64,000 bases of DNA from CAXMRP01 sp965216515. Its GTDB lineage: Bacteria; Pseudomonadota; Alphaproteobacteria; Rhizobiales; Afifellaceae. The notes beneath the pieces are model-generated. The model had not been told where the DNA came from, did not search any database, and worked only from the letters and a program-made list of their open reading frames with translations. The position numbers and the translations under genes are program-made. The DNA lies in assembly GCA_965216515.1 (NCBI GenBank), contig OZ244173.1:1674001-1738000 (forward strand). The letters are read 5' to 3'. Positions 9,228 through 19,045 of the stretch are shown in pieces; positions within the stretch are counted from its first letter, which is position 1, and each line of letters begins with the position of its first letter.

Positions 9228-10955
9228 ATGATCGGAAAATCATCAGTTTCGCATTTGATCGTTTTGATCGCCGCATTCACGGCCGCCAGCAGCGCCGCAG
9301 ACGCTATTGATGCGAAATCCGGCCTATTGAAGACCGCGTTTGTCGGCGAGCAATTGCGCGGCACCGCATTCGACGGCAGCCTGATTCCTGTCCCCCCTTT
9401 GTCGCGGGCGATTGCCGATACGCTGGATCGGCAGATCAGGAACGCCGGCAGGGAGGATCGCGCGCTCCTTGCCGACCTCGCCCGGTACTATGCTGCACGC
9501 AACAACAGGCCGATCTGGCTGGGAGAAGATTCGCGGGCCGCCACGACTGCGCCATCCGGCAGACTGCCGGAACGGACGTCGGACCTCATCGCACGAATTG
9601 GCATGGCCCGCCGCGACGGGCTGAATCCCCACGATTACGCCATCCCGGTTGGCCGCTTCGGCAACGACGATGAACGCGCTGACTTTGAGGTCGGCGTTTC
9701 CAGAACGGCCGTCCGTTTCGTCCGGCATCTGGCAGCCGGCCGTCTCAAGCCGGCGACGATCAGCCGGATCATTACCCAGAACCCCGATGTGCCGGACACC
9801 GGCGCCATCCTCGATCGGCTGGCGTCCGGCACACCGATAAATACCGCCGTCTCGGAATTTGAACCCAAACATCCCCAATATGTTGGCCTGAAGGCGGCAC
9901 TCGGCACGCTCCTGGACTCAGCCGGCCCTGAGCCGATCCACATTCCCGGCGGTCCGATGATGCGTCCCGGAAGCGCCGACTGGCGGGTCTCCCTTCTGCG
10001 GCTCCGGCTCGGATTTGTCGCAAGCGCGCATTCCGAAATCCAGCGCGGGACGCACCTGCGCTTTGGCAGGCCGGTCTATGACTCCGATCTCGCCGAAGCC
10101 GTGCGCTTGGCACAGGCGGCTGCCGGATTGAAGGCCGACGGAATTGTCGGCCCGAAAACCCTGGCGGTACTCAATGCCGGGGGGCGCAATGCACGCATCG
10201 CCGACATTCTTGTTAATCTGGAACGGTGGCGTTGGATGCCGCGTGACCTGGGCAAATTTCATGTCCGGGCCAACATCCCTGAGTTCCGGCTGACCGTTGT
10301 CCGCGACGGCAGTCCGGTCCATGCAACAAGGGTCGTTGTGGGAAAAACGACCAACAAGACGCCTGTATTCTCCGACGAAATGGAGCATATCGTCGTTAAC
10401 CCATACTGGAATATCCCGGCTTCGATTTTGCGCAAGGAGATGCTTCCGTCGATCAGGCGCAATCCCCGAGGCTATCTCGCGCGGCGCGGCTATGAAGTGA
10501 TTTCGGTATCGGGCGGCAGGGCACGAAGGGTCGATCCCGGATCGGTCAACTGGTCCGCCGCCGCCGCCGGCAGATACCGTGTGCGCCAACGGCCCGGCAG
10601 CCGGAATGCCCTTGGTCGGATCAAGTTCATGTTCCCCAACCGGCACGCTGTCTATCTGCACGACACGCCGTCCAAGAGCTTGTTTAATAAGGATATCCGG
10701 GCTTTCAGCCATGGCTGCGTGCGGGTACAAAACCCATTGGAGCTGGCCGATGCATTGCTGCAGGGCGAACCGGAATGGAACGGTGAAAAGGTACGCCGGC
10801 TGGTCGGCGGAAACCAGCGCCGGATCAATCTGACACGCAAAATACCGGTCCATTTGAGCTACTTCACGCTCACGGTCGACACCGGGGGCCGGCTCTCCAC
10901 CCATCCCGACGTCTATGGTTACGACGACCGCATGCGCAAAGCGCTTGGTTTATAA
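9228..10955 (+). CDS. L,D-transpeptidase with peptidoglycan-binding domain (YcbB/LdtD-like)
   Basis: 575 residues from the ATG; a GTG seven codons earlier is the alternative. A hydrophobic N-terminal stretch (SHLIVLIAAFTAASSAADA) suggests export. The middle holds a peptidoglycan-binding repeat (RLAQAAAGLKADGIVGPKTL). The C-terminal YkuD domain has the catalytic SHGCVRV with H495 and C497, preceded by a conserved AVYLHDTP. These enzymes make 3-3 crosslinks in murein or attach proteins to it, in the periplasm. The large N-terminal scaffold plus PG-binding plus YkuD order is that of YcbB. It lies between the degenerate activator and the DUF882 peptidase, which suggests a cell-wall module. Confidence 0.9.
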   Translation: MIGKSSVSHLIVLIAAFTAASSAADAIDAKSGLLKTAFVGEQLRGTAFDGSLIPVPPLSRAIADTLDRQIRNAGREDRALLADLARYYAARNNRPIWLGEDSRAATTAPSGRLPERTSDLIARIGMARRDGLNPHDYAIPVGRFGNDDERADFEVGVSRTAVRFVRHLAAGRLKPATISRIITQNPDVPDTGAILDRLASGTPINTAVSEFEPKHPQYVGLKAALGTLLDSAGPEPIHIPGGPMMRPGSADWRVSLLRLRLGFVASAHSEIQRGTHLRFGRPVYDSDLAEAVRLAQAAAGLKADGIVGPKTLAVLNAGGRNARIADILVNLERWRWMPRDLGKFHVRANIPEFRLTVVRDGSPVHATRVVVGKTTNKTPVFSDEMEHIVVNPYWNIPASILRKEMLPSIRRNPRGYLARRGYEVISVSGGRARRVDPGSVNWSAAAAGRYRVRQRPGSRNALGRIKFMFPNRHAVYLHDTPSKSLFNKDIRAFSHGCVRVQNPLELADALLQGEPEWNGEKVRRLVGGNQRRINLTRKIPVHLSYFTLTVDTGGRLSTHPDVYGYDDRMRKALGL

Positions 10956-11093
10956 CGGGTATTTCTGCCACAAGGCCGTATTTTTGCCATAGGTTTTGGT
11001 TTATTAAGAGGCGATTAAGCTGGGTTGGTGTAACGTTTCGCTAACCATGGATGGGGACCGGGGGCAATTCCCCCACAACTAGGCAGATCGCGA

Positions 11094-13376
11094 TTGACCA
11101 AACCGGCTGGCAGACCGTCGGATCGCGGCCATGCATGCTACGGCATTGCATCGGTGGCATTTGCGTTCCTGCTTGTTTTGCTGGCCGCGGATCCGGCATC
11201 TGCGGGCAGCCGCACGTTGCGGCTGTATTTCGGTCATACCGGTGAAAGCGGCGACTTCACCTACAAGAAGAACGGCCGTTATGACCGCGCCGAACTGAAG
11301 CATATCAACAAGTTTTTGCGTGATTGGCGCGCCGAAAAAGCGATCGAGATGGATCCGAAGGTGCTCGACCTGTTGTGGGAAGTGCATCGCAAGAGCGGTT
11401 CCAGAGAGCGCATCCATATCGTCTCGGCCTACCGTTCGCCAAAGACCAACGCGACTCTTCGAAAACGCGGGCGTGGCGTGGCCAAGTTCAGCCAGCACAT
11501 GCGCGGCAAGGCGATTGATTTTTATATACCGGGCGTTCCGGTTTCGAAGATCCGGAAGATCGGCCTGCGCATGCAGGTCGGCGGCGTCGGATATTATCCC
11601 ACGTCCGGCTCGCCCTTTGTCCATCTGGACACCGGCAGTGTCCGGCACTGGCCGCGCATGACACGCAAACAGCTGGCTGCCGTCTTCCCAAGCGGCGAGA
11701 CATTGCACATCCCCTCCGATGGAAAGCCTCTCCAGGGCTACAATCGCGCCCTGGCAAAATCCCGGACCGGAAAGGCTGCGACACAGGTGGCCGCCCGCGA
11801 CACCAAACCCCGCAGCACCAAACCGCAATCGTCCAAGCCGGTGGATATCCGCCCGGCGCGAATCCCGGAACGTACCCGGCCTGAAATTGCCACGCCGACG
11901 ATTGTTGCAAGCAACAGCCCGGCCTCCCCGCGGCGCTGGTTGAACCGGGTTCTGAGAAGAGGCAGCGAACCTGTCGAGCGGGTCGCCCCGCCGGCACCGA
12001 CGACAGATGTCGCCACCATGGTCGATAGCGAAGGCAAGCCTGTCGTTCCCCGCGCCAGGCCGAACAATGTTCTCGGCACCGAGTTGCCGACGGAAACCCT
12101 GATGGCCGGTATCGTCCTGCCGCGTATCCGGCCCGACGGCACGCCCTTCGACGTCACGCCCGAAGAACGCCGCGCGCGGTCCACACTGGCGTTCGCCATG
12201 GGTGACAATGCGGTTCGCGCGGGCGCCGCCGGCGTCGACGATGCGCTCTCCGGTCTTTATGCGACGGCGGATTATGATTCGAACGAATGGCTGCGCGGCA
12301 ACAGCACTGAAGATACGGCGATCGAGTTGGCCGCGAACTCCGACGAATCCGCCGATATGTCCGAAGAGGCGGACGACGCTCTGAGCACGCTTTACGCCTT
12401 TGCCGGCAGCGTCGGCCCGACCAAACCGGATACAGTTCCAGCAAAGGCGGAAGATCGTATTGTCGTGACCGAACGGGCCGGATCACCGGCGCCGGATAGC
12501 CGGATCAGGCCGGAGATCGTCACATCCAGTCTGGCGCCGCACCAGGCAGGCACGGACGATGCATCGGTTGGCGCAGCGACAGACGGTGCGCCCAAAACCC
12601 GGAAATGGTCCATGCGCTCCGCCCTGTCGGTCGCCACGATTTTTGGCAAACCCGGCCAAGCCACCGGTGCCGACGATGCCCGCGATCGCGCGCGCAAGTC
12701 GCTCATCCAATTGGCTTACGCTGCACCGCTGGAGCCGGACTGGTCTGCTTCTGACCTGACGGCAGAGGTTCGGGCATCTGCCATTGCCAACAACAATCTG
12801 CGACAAGACAGCCAGAGATTGCGTTCCGACCGGTTTCAGCCGGTCGAGTTGAAAATTCCTCAGGACAATCCGGGACCTGCGCCTGTGGTCGCCGGAATTC
12901 ATCGTCCGGATGTGCCGGTCCGCCTGCCCCAGAAACGGCCGACACGAAGTGCAAGGGCGGCGATTGTGGAATCCGCCGGTGCCGAATCATTGGCGATCCC
13001 AAGCCACCAGCAGTTCGCCGACATACCCGATCCGTTGGCGCTGTCACGCACCACGGAAATGCGGCTTCGCAAGACCGCCGCGCCACACAAGACTGCCGGC
13101 CCTTCGAACGCCTATCGCCGCGCCGCCCTCGTCGCCCGTCTCATGAATGCATCGGTTTTGACGCGGTTTGCCGAGTTTGCGGACTTTGCCGCGCCGAGGG
13201 CCAGGGGCGTCCCGGAGCTATACGTTCCTCGCATGACAGACCCGCAGGCGTCGGGAATTTTCGCCCGCGCCGCCGCGGTTGCCCATCTGCCGCGCACAGA
13301 CCGGTTTACCGTGCCGCTTGAGCCGCTGCGCGGCCATTTGCCCCATGACAATCCATTAAGGCTCGTCTCCCGCTGA
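11094..13376 (+). CDS. DUF882/M15-type murein peptidase with long disordered tail
   Basis: 760 residues from a TTG start; no ATG gives the signal peptide in frame. Signal peptide with hydrophobic core ASVAFAFLLVLLAA and likely cleavage after PASA (37). Residues 38-200 are the DUF882 (YcbK-like, M15_3) domain, with the zinc-ligand pattern H135 (SQHMRGKAIDFY), D142 and H177 (FVHLDTG). It is expected to cut peptidoglycan crosslinks or act at the cell surface. The remaining 560 residues are low in hydrophobics, rich in Pro, Ala, Arg and Asp, and look disordered. They contain a small internal duplication, DDALSGLYA and DDALSTLYA, about 40 residues apart. The tail is long for the family as I know it. 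Confidence 0.82.
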   Translation: MTKPAGRPSDRGHACYGIASVAFAFLLVLLAADPASAGSRTLRLYFGHTGESGDFTYKKNGRYDRAELKHINKFLRDWRAEKAIEMDPKVLDLLWEVHRKSGSRERIHIVSAYRSPKTNATLRKRGRGVAKFSQHMRGKAIDFYIPGVPVSKIRKIGLRMQVGGVGYYPTSGSPFVHLDTGSVRHWPRMTRKQLAAVFPSGETLHIPSDGKPLQGYNRALAKSRTGKAATQVAARDTKPRSTKPQSSKPVDIRPARIPERTRPEIATPTIVASNSPASPRRWLNRVLRRGSEPVERVAPPAPTTDVATMVDSEGKPVVPRARPNNVLGTELPTETLMAGIVLPRIRPDGTPFDVTPEERRARSTLAFAMGDNAVRAGAAGVDDALSGLYATADYDSNEWLRGNSTEDTAIELAANSDESADMSEEADDALSTLYAFAGSVGPTKPDTVPAKAEDRIVVTERAGSPAPDSRIRPEIVTSSLAPHQAGTDDASVGAATDGAPKTRKWSMRSALSVATIFGKPGQATGADDARDRARKSLIQLAYAAPLEPDWSASDLTAEVRASAIANNNLRQDSQRLRSDRFQPVELKIPQDNPGPAPVVAGIHRPDVPVRLPQKRPTRSARAAIVESAGAESLAIPSHQQFADIPDPLALSRTTEMRLRKTAAPHKTAGPSNAYRRAALVARLMNASVLTRFAEFADFAAPRARGVPELYVPRMTDPQASGIFARAAAVAHLPRTDRFTVPLEPLRGHLPHDNPLRLVSR

Positions 13377-13494
13377 GCTGATGCGCACGATCGGTCGTGC
13401 GGCCGGGACGTTCCGCGAAATTCAGCAGTGAAAACGGCCCGGGATCGCGCAACCGGTCGGCAGATGACGCGACCGGCCTTCAAGTGAAAAAGCG

Positions 13495-13776
13495 CTAGCT
13501 CTCCCGGTCTTCCGCTCCGGCGCCACCTGTTTCCGCAATCATGCCAAGCGCGTGGAGATAGAGATCGCGGATCGCTTCCTGTTCCTGCCGCTCCGCGGTA
13601 TCCTGCTTGCGCAAACGAACGATCTGCCGCATCACCTTGGTGTCGAATCCATTGGCTTTCGCTTCCGCGTAAACCTCTCGGATATCCGCGCCCAGTTCGG
13701 TCCGTTCTTCTTCCAGACGTTCGATGCGTTCGATCAGCGAGCGCAATTGCCCCGCCGCGATCCCAGGTTCCGCCAT
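13495..13776 (-). CDS. gapR: GapR-type DUF2312 nucleoid-associated protein
   Basis: 93 residues starting MAEPGIAAGQLRSLIERIER, with GGGAG six bases before the ATG. The whole protein is a coiled-coil-like DUF2312 domain ending in the conserved basic run NGFDTKVMRQIVRLRK. The Caulobacter member, GapR, clamps over-twisted AT-rich DNA and helps topoisomerases during replication and transcription. The C-terminal 25 residues are less conserved. Last gene of a minus-strand group with DUF1244 and N-formylglutamate amidohydrolase, an arrangement typical of rhizobia. Confidence 0.88.
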   Translation of the reverse strand: MAEPGIAAGQLRSLIERIERLEEERTELGADIREVYAEAKANGFDTKVMRQIVRLRKQDTAERQEQEAIRDLYLHALGMIAETGGAGAEDRES

Positions 13777-13888
13777 ATTCCACTCCCGCCTTGCGTCTGA
13801 ACGAATTCGGCCAACCGACCCCATCGGGTCAATCACCGCTGTCGGTTTTCCTCAGTTCCCTGATTTCGCGCCTGCCGTCAGTCCGGGT

Positions 13889-14197
13889 TCAATGATCGGA
13901 CGGCCGGTTGACCTCGTATGCCCGCAGTTGATCCGGTGTCGCGGCGGTCTGGTATTTTGCCTTCCAACTGTCATACGGCATTCCATAGACAGTTTCCCGT
14001 GCGCTGGCATTGGACAGCTCCAGACCCCTCTCCGCGGCCGCATCCCGGTACCAGTTGGACAGGCAATTTCGGCAAAACCCAGCCAGATTCATCATATCGA
14101 TGTTCTGGACATCCGTACGCTGGCGAAGGTGCGACACCAATCTCCGGAAGACGGCTGCTTCCAGCTCGGTGCGGGCTTTTTCCTCGATTTCGGTCAT
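13889..14197 (-). CDS. DUF1244 family protein
   Basis: 102 residues. Matches the DUF1244 pattern: an N-terminal helix (EAAVFRRLVSHLRQRTDVQN), then MNLAGFCRNCLSNWY with two cysteines, and YGMPYDSWKAKYQ near the end. The function is unknown; the Cys pair and compact size are consistent with a small metal- or redox-linked protein, which is only inference. It lies 69 bp after the N-formylglutamate amidohydrolase gene and about 110 bp before gapR, all on one strand. Confidence 0.85.
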   Translation of the reverse strand: MTEIEEKARTELEAAVFRRLVSHLRQRTDVQNIDMMNLAGFCRNCLSNWYRDAAAERGLELSNASARETVYGMPYDSWKAKYQTAATPDQLRAYEVNRPSDH

Positions 14198-14266
14198 CGA
14201 ACTGTATCTCTCCGAAGCTTGTTTTATTCGCCATCCCGCAACGATATTCCAGCCGCGCCGCGGGTC

Positions 14267-15130
14267 CTAGTCGTTGCGTCCAACCTGTGGATCGCTCTTC
14301 GATCCAAAATTTTCGACCACCGCCAATGTCCCGTCGGCCAGGATGTCCGCAAGGATCGGCGTCAACCGGTCGGCCCACGCCAAGACACCGCGCTGGTTGT
14401 CGATCAGGTCGTTGCGGATCTCCAGAAGCGCATGCGCGAGACCGCGCATGGTGCCATGCCGATACATCGTATCGTTCCGCAAGGCCCCCGTGTAGGGCTC
14501 ATTGTCGCCCACAAACAAACTGCCGTCCGCCGACAAATGGTCAATCAGCGGCCGCGCGAACCGCGGATCCTTGTCCCAAAGGATGCCCGCATGCCAGGGC
14601 CGGATGACGCCTTTCCATTCCGGCGTAAACGAATGAAGCGACAACAGGACAGGGGCGCACCCGGATTGCAGGCGATCATCGATGATCCGTTCAACCGCAT
14701 TGTGATAAGGCCGGTAGTACCGTTCGAGCCTGCGCTCCCGCTCATCGGCGTCGACCGCTTCATTGCCCGGAATGATCGCGCCATCGGAAAGCCGCATAAC
14801 CAGCGTCGGATCGTCCTCGCCCCGGTTGGGATCAACCAGAAGCCGCGTGAAACTGGTCAGGATTGCGGTCACGCCAAGCCGCTCCGACAGGCACTCCGCC
14901 AACGGTTCGCAACCGATATCATACGCGATGTGACGGGCGAGCTGATGCGCCGGCACGCCGAGTGTTCCATATTCCGGCGGCACCAGATTGCTGGCATGAT
15001 CGCACAGGATGACCAGCGGCGCATCGGATTCGGCGCCGACGATCCGGAAGGAGGGATTGCTCTCGTCGGTCGGGTGGCCTGTGTTTGCGCCCGCATCGGA
15101 ACCGGGTGAAATTGTGGCGGTTGCATCCAT
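14267..15130 (-). CDS. N-formylglutamate amidohydrolase family protein (first copy)
   Basis: 287 residues. FGase-family metal hydrolase: CDHASNLVPPEYG near the N-terminus, a catalytic Arg/Glu region around LLVDPNRGEDDPTL, and the histidine-containing LLSLHSFTPEW. The founding reaction releases formate and glutamate in histidine breakdown, but members next to DUF1244 and gapR have no hut genes nearby, so the real substrate may differ. Divergent from the EamA permease, with about 150 bp between. Compare the second copy at 60109-61065, which is a different subfamily. Confidence 0.85.
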   Translation of the reverse strand: MDATATISPGSDAGANTGHPTDESNPSFRIVGAESDAPLVILCDHASNLVPPEYGTLGVPAHQLARHIAYDIGCEPLAECLSERLGVTAILTSFTRLLVDPNRGEDDPTLVMRLSDGAIIPGNEAVDADERERRLERYYRPYHNAVERIIDDRLQSGCAPVLLSLHSFTPEWKGVIRPWHAGILWDKDPRFARPLIDHLSADGSLFVGDNEPYTGALRNDTMYRHGTMRGLAHALLEIRNDLIDNQRGVLAWADRLTPILADILADGTLAVVENFGSKSDPQVGRND

Positions 15131-15277
15131 GCGAAGTGTTCACCGGTCCCGGTTTGCAAGACAAATGCGTGTGCGGTACGGCACATCGGTACATTGCATT
15201 CTTCAAATCACTCTTGCCCGCCGACCTCAAGCGGCAATTCGCTGTGAACGGAAAAATCTGGAAGGATCTCACGGCCG

Positions 15278-16165
15278 ATGAACGGCAGGACCGCTTTCAT
15301 TGCCCTGGTGCTTGGCGCCGTTGCCATGGGCGCGTCGCCGGTCTTTGTCCGGTTCGCCGAAATCGGACCGATTGCCAGTGCATTCTGGCGCGTTGCCCTT
15401 GCCCTTCCGGCATTGTGGTTTTGGGCGCGGCTCGAAGCGGATCCGGGCAAGTCGTCTCACATTCACGAACAGCCGGATCCCGGCGCACGATACGCCCTGT
15501 TGCTCGCCGGACTGCTGTTTGCGGGCGACCTGTCCTTCTGGCACCTGGCCATCCTTCACACAAGCGTTGCAAACGCCACGTTTCTTGCGACTCTGGCACC
15601 GGTCTGGGTCATCATCGGATCCGGTCTGTTTTTGAACGAGAGTGTGACGCGGGCCGTGATGCTCGGCCTCACACTTTGCCTGATCGGCGCCGCACTTCTG
15701 ATCGGCGAAACCCTGTCTGTCGCACCCGAACGCATCAATGGCGATCTGTTCGGCCTCGTTACGTCCTTGTTCTTCGGAGCCTACTTCCTCGCTGTTCGCC
15801 GCGCCCGACGCCTTTACGGCTCCGGCCGCATAATGCTGGTTTCTTCGCTCATCTGCTCTTTGTCGCTTCTCGCTGTCGCCCTGGCGGCCGAACCCGTTCT
15901 GTTTCCCGCAACGCTCCCGCCGGTGGCGGCGCTGCTTGCACTGGCGCTCATCAGTCACGCCGGCGGACAGGGCCTGCTCGCCCTGGCCCTGGGCCACCTT
16001 CCCGCGGCATTTTCCTCGCTGGTGATCTTCCTGGAGGCCGTCGCGGCGGCCTGTTTTGGCTGGCTCGTGCTGTCTGAACCGATCAGCGCGGCGCAAACCG
16101 CCGGCGCGGTGGTGATATTCACGGGAATATATGTGGCAAGACCCCGCATCGATGTACCACGTTGA
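15278..16165 (+). CDS. EamA/DMT-superfamily permease
   Basis: 295 residues with about ten hydrophobic helices in two EamA repeats. The first opens with the typical GAVAMGASPVFVRFAEIGPI and the second ends with LSEPISAAQTAGAVVIFTGI. Inner-membrane drug/metabolite exporter type; the substrate is not readable. GGAAGGA lies upstream of the ATG at about 11 bases. Divergent from the N-formylglutamate amidohydrolase gene. Confidence 0.88.
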   Translation: MNGRTAFIALVLGAVAMGASPVFVRFAEIGPIASAFWRVALALPALWFWARLEADPGKSSHIHEQPDPGARYALLLAGLLFAGDLSFWHLAILHTSVANATFLATLAPVWVIIGSGLFLNESVTRAVMLGLTLCLIGAALLIGETLSVAPERINGDLFGLVTSLFFGAYFLAVRRARRLYGSGRIMLVSSLICSLSLLAVALAAEPVLFPATLPPVAALLALALISHAGGQGLLALALGHLPAAFSSLVIFLEAVAAACFGWLVLSEPISAAQTAGAVVIFTGIYVARPRIDVPR

Positions 16166-16380
16166 CGGGGCCCGGCACCGATAGCCCGCCACCCTTGCGC
16201 CCCAATTTGCGGTCAATCTCCGATGATCATGAATCCGGCTAGGCACCGGGTGAAGGGCTTTTGGTCTCGATCGGGAGAAACCGATTGGCCGGATATCTTG
16301 GCGTTGACATTCCAAATCGCCCGGAGCAAAAACGGTCGGGGGGAAACGCGATCGTGTGCATGAGAAGGTTGGATGAAGCC

Positions 16381-16848
16381 ATGAAGCTTCTCCGCAGGGC
16401 CGTGTTGCGGCTGGCGCATGTCGGAGCCGGATTGCTGGGAGTTGGCGCCGTCTGCGCGCTTGTCTTTGCATCCACGGCATCGGCTGATCTCCGCCTCTGC
16501 AACAAGACACAGGGCCGCGTCGGGGTCGCCATCGGCTACAAGCACAAGGGCGATTGGACCACCGAGGGATGGTGGAACATCGAAGCCAGCTCCTGCCAGA
16601 CCTTGCTGTCCGGTACACTGACGTCACGATATTATTATGTATATGCGGTCGACTACGACCAGGGCGGCGAATGGGCCGGCAAAGCCTTCATGTGCACGCG
16701 CGACAAGGAATTCACAATCGAAGGTGTCAGCGATTGCATCGCGCGCGGATTCAAGAAGACCGGTTTTTTTGAAGTGGACACTGGCGAACAGTCCGGCTGG
16801 ACAGTGCAACTGACGGAGCCGACCAATCGGGGTATCGGCGGCCGATGA
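16381..16848 (+). CDS. DUF1036 exported protein
   Basis: 155 residues from the ATG that gives a clean signal peptide (positively charged MKLLRRAVLRL, hydrophobic core, likely cut after TASA). An ATG seven codons earlier is also possible. The mature part is a DUF1036 domain: DLRLCNKTQGRVGVAIGYK, EGWWNIEASSCQTLL and YYYVYAVDY, with several cysteines that could form disulfides in the periplasm. Function unknown. Its stop overlaps the pyruvate kinase start (ATGA), a pairing I know from other rhizobia, so the two are translationally coupled. Confidence 0.85.
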   Translation: MKLLRRAVLRLAHVGAGLLGVGAVCALVFASTASADLRLCNKTQGRVGVAIGYKHKGDWTTEGWWNIEASSCQTLLSGTLTSRYYYVYAVDYDQGGEWAGKAFMCTRDKEFTIEGVSDCIARGFKKTGFFEVDTGEQSGWTVQLTEPTNRGIGGR

Positions 16849-18281
16849 AGCGAAACCGAAAGGTCAAAATACTCGCGACACTCGGTCCGTCCTCAAATGA
16901 TGCAAGAACGATAAAGGCCCTGTTTGAAGCCGGGGCGGATGCGTTTCGCATCAATATGAGCCATACGTCCCACGAAGATCTGCAAGCCATGGTCCGCATG
17001 ATTCGGAACATCGAATCCGATTGCGGACGCCCCATCGGCGTTCTTGTTGACATCCAGGGTCCGAAGCTGCGTCTCGGCGAATTCGCCGACGGCGAAGTTG
17101 AGCTGGAATCCGGCCAGGCGTTCACGCTCGACCTGGATGAAACGCCAGGCGACCGCAACCGGGTGTTCCTGCCACATCCGGAGATCTTCCAGGCGCTCGA
17201 ACCCGGCCACACAATTCTGCTCGACGATGGAAAGGTTCGCCTGCGGGTCGCGGAAGTCGGCGATGCCCGCGCGGTGACCAAGGTGGTTGCAGGTCGAACC
17301 CTGTCCAATCGCAAAGGGGTCAGCCTGCCCGATACGACGATCGGCTCAAGCGCCTTGACGGAGAAGGATCGCGGCGACCTCCAGGCTGCACTCGCCGAGG
17401 ATATCGATTGGATCGCATTGTCGTTTATTCAGCGTCCGGCCGATATCGCCGAGGTTCGGAAAATCTCCGGTGGCAAGGTCGGATTGATGGCGAAAATCGA
17501 GAAGCCGCAAGCGGTGCGCGAACTCGATGCGATCATCGAACTTTCAGATGCGGTCATGGTCGCACGCGGCGACCTCGGTGTGGAACTGCCGATCGAATCG
17601 GTGCCGGGAATCCAGAAGCGGATCGTTCGGCTTGCCCGCAACGCGGGAAAACCGGTGGTTGTGGCCACGCAAATGCTGGAATCCATGATCAGCGCCCCGG
17701 TTCCGACGCGGGCCGAGGTTTCCGATGTCGCGACAGCGGTATTCGATGGCACCGATGCCGTCATGCTTTCCGCTGAATCCGCCGCCGGCGATTTTCCCCT
17801 GGAAGCGGTCGATACCATGAACCGGATCGCCGAACAGGTCGAACGGGAGGCCTCCTTCGACCGGACTATCCACGCCCAGCACATCGAGCCCGAGGCGACC
17901 GGCGCCGATGCCATCACCGCAGCCGCTCGCCAGATCGCGGAAACGCTCAGCCTTGCGGCAATCGTCTGCTACACCTCCTCCGGTTCAACCGGAATACGAG
18001 CCTCCCGCGAACGGCCGGCGGTGCCGATTATCGCGCTCTCACCCGTTCCGCGCACAGCCAGACGCCTGTCGCTGGTTTGGGGACTGCACTGCGTGATCAG
18101 TGCCGACGCCCGGGATGTCGATGACATGGTCGATCGGGCCTGCCAGATCGCGTCGAGCGAAGGATTTGCCGTTCCCGGTTCCCGGATCATCGTCTCCGCC
18201 GGCGTCCCCTTCGGTACTCCGGGCGCAACGAACCTTCTGTGGATCGCCGATGTCGGAGACAATAGCCGGTCCGGATCATAG
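16845..18281 (+). CDS. pyk: Pyruvate kinase
   Basis: 478 residues, full length. Makes ATP and pyruvate from ADP and phosphoenolpyruvate in the cytosol. Motifs in order: KILATLGPSS, FRINMSHTSHEDL, LVDIQGPKLRLGEF, the active-site MAKIEKPQAVREL, MVARGDLGVELPIE and VATQMLESM. The C-terminal alpha/beta domain is present (CYTSSGSTGIRASRERP). The start overlaps the DUF1036 stop by four bases. Confidence 0.97.
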   Translation: MKRNRKVKILATLGPSSNDARTIKALFEAGADAFRINMSHTSHEDLQAMVRMIRNIESDCGRPIGVLVDIQGPKLRLGEFADGEVELESGQAFTLDLDETPGDRNRVFLPHPEIFQALEPGHTILLDDGKVRLRVAEVGDARAVTKVVAGRTLSNRKGVSLPDTTIGSSALTEKDRGDLQAALAEDIDWIALSFIQRPADIAEVRKISGGKVGLMAKIEKPQAVRELDAIIELSDAVMVARGDLGVELPIESVPGIQKRIVRLARNAGKPVVVATQMLESMISAPVPTRAEVSDVATAVFDGTDAVMLSAESAAGDFPLEAVDTMNRIAEQVEREASFDRTIHAQHIEPEATGADAITAAARQIAETLSLAAIVCYTSSGSTGIRASRERPAVPIIALSPVPRTARRLSLVWGLHCVISADARDVDDMVDRACQIASSEGFAVPGSRIIVSAGVPFGTPGATNLLWIADVGDNSRSGS

Positions 18282-18322
18282 GCAACATGGCTGACACGGC
18301 GGCCTCCGCGGCCGCCGGCGTC

Positions 18323-18940
18323 TCATATTGCCTGACCGTCGGTTTCCTTTTTCAGCTTTTCCAGGGCTTCGCGCGCGCCGGTCATGTGGGGATTGATGGC
18401 AAGCGCCCGCGTAAGGGCCTTGGTCGCCTCATGCGTCAATCCGATATCGCGCATGATCAAGCCAAGGCCCGACAGGGCGCCGAAGTGCCGTGGCTGCAAG
18501 GCCAGCGTTTTCTCGATATCGGCTATCGATTTGCCGTATTCCTTGGTCAAGAAATGAACCGTCGCACGTTTGTTCCAGCCCTCGGCAAAATCCGGTGCAA
18601 GCACAACGATCTGATCGAGATGGTCGAGCGCGCGGGCAAAATCCTCCGCCTGCATCGCATCCACCGACCAGGACATCATCAGGTCGATCGTGTCGCTTCC
18701 GGATTCGTGAAATCGCTTCAGGATTTCCGCTTGCAGCGACCGCCCCTCAACCTCATCGCTGCCCGCAAGTCTGTCCAGAAGATCGTCCAGTGCCCGAACG
18801 CCACCGGACGGGACAGCCGATTTGGGGCCCTGACCGGAGCGGTCTTCCGGACCTGCGGCGCCCTGGGCCGATGCCGGCGAAACAACGGCGCCCCAGCACA
18901 GGCCGGCCATCAGGCAGAGCGCAATTCGTAACATCGCCAT
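18323..18940 (-). CDS. Exported TPR-repeat protein
   Basis: 205 residues. Signal peptide MAMLRIALCLMAGLCWGAVV with likely cleavage after PASA. After a Pro/Gly-rich linker, residues 55-200 form tetratricopeptide repeats (AEDFARALDHLDQIVVLAPD, TKEYGKSIADIEKTLALQPR, THEATKALTRALAINPH). Probably a periplasmic scaffold; partner unknown. The next ATG two codons on is an equally possible start. It follows rpmJ by 105 bp on the same strand and may share its transcript. Confidence 0.8.
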   Translation of the reverse strand: MAMLRIALCLMAGLCWGAVVSPASAQGAAGPEDRSGQGPKSAVPSGGVRALDDLLDRLAGSDEVEGRSLQAEILKRFHESGSDTIDLMMSWSVDAMQAEDFARALDHLDQIVVLAPDFAEGWNKRATVHFLTKEYGKSIADIEKTLALQPRHFGALSGLGLIMRDIGLTHEATKALTRALAINPHMTGAREALEKLKKETDGQAI

Positions 18941-19045
18941 TCCGGTAAATTTACGGCATGGCCGGAATGCGGTCAAAACACGAATTTGATAGCAAAATCG
19001 ACGGATGGTCCGACGAAAACCGCTGACACCTTGCGGTTCGCGAAA

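Noticed and set aside
18282..18322. Terminator after pyk
   Set aside because: GGCGGC/GCCGCC can pair but no T-run follows; too weak to call.
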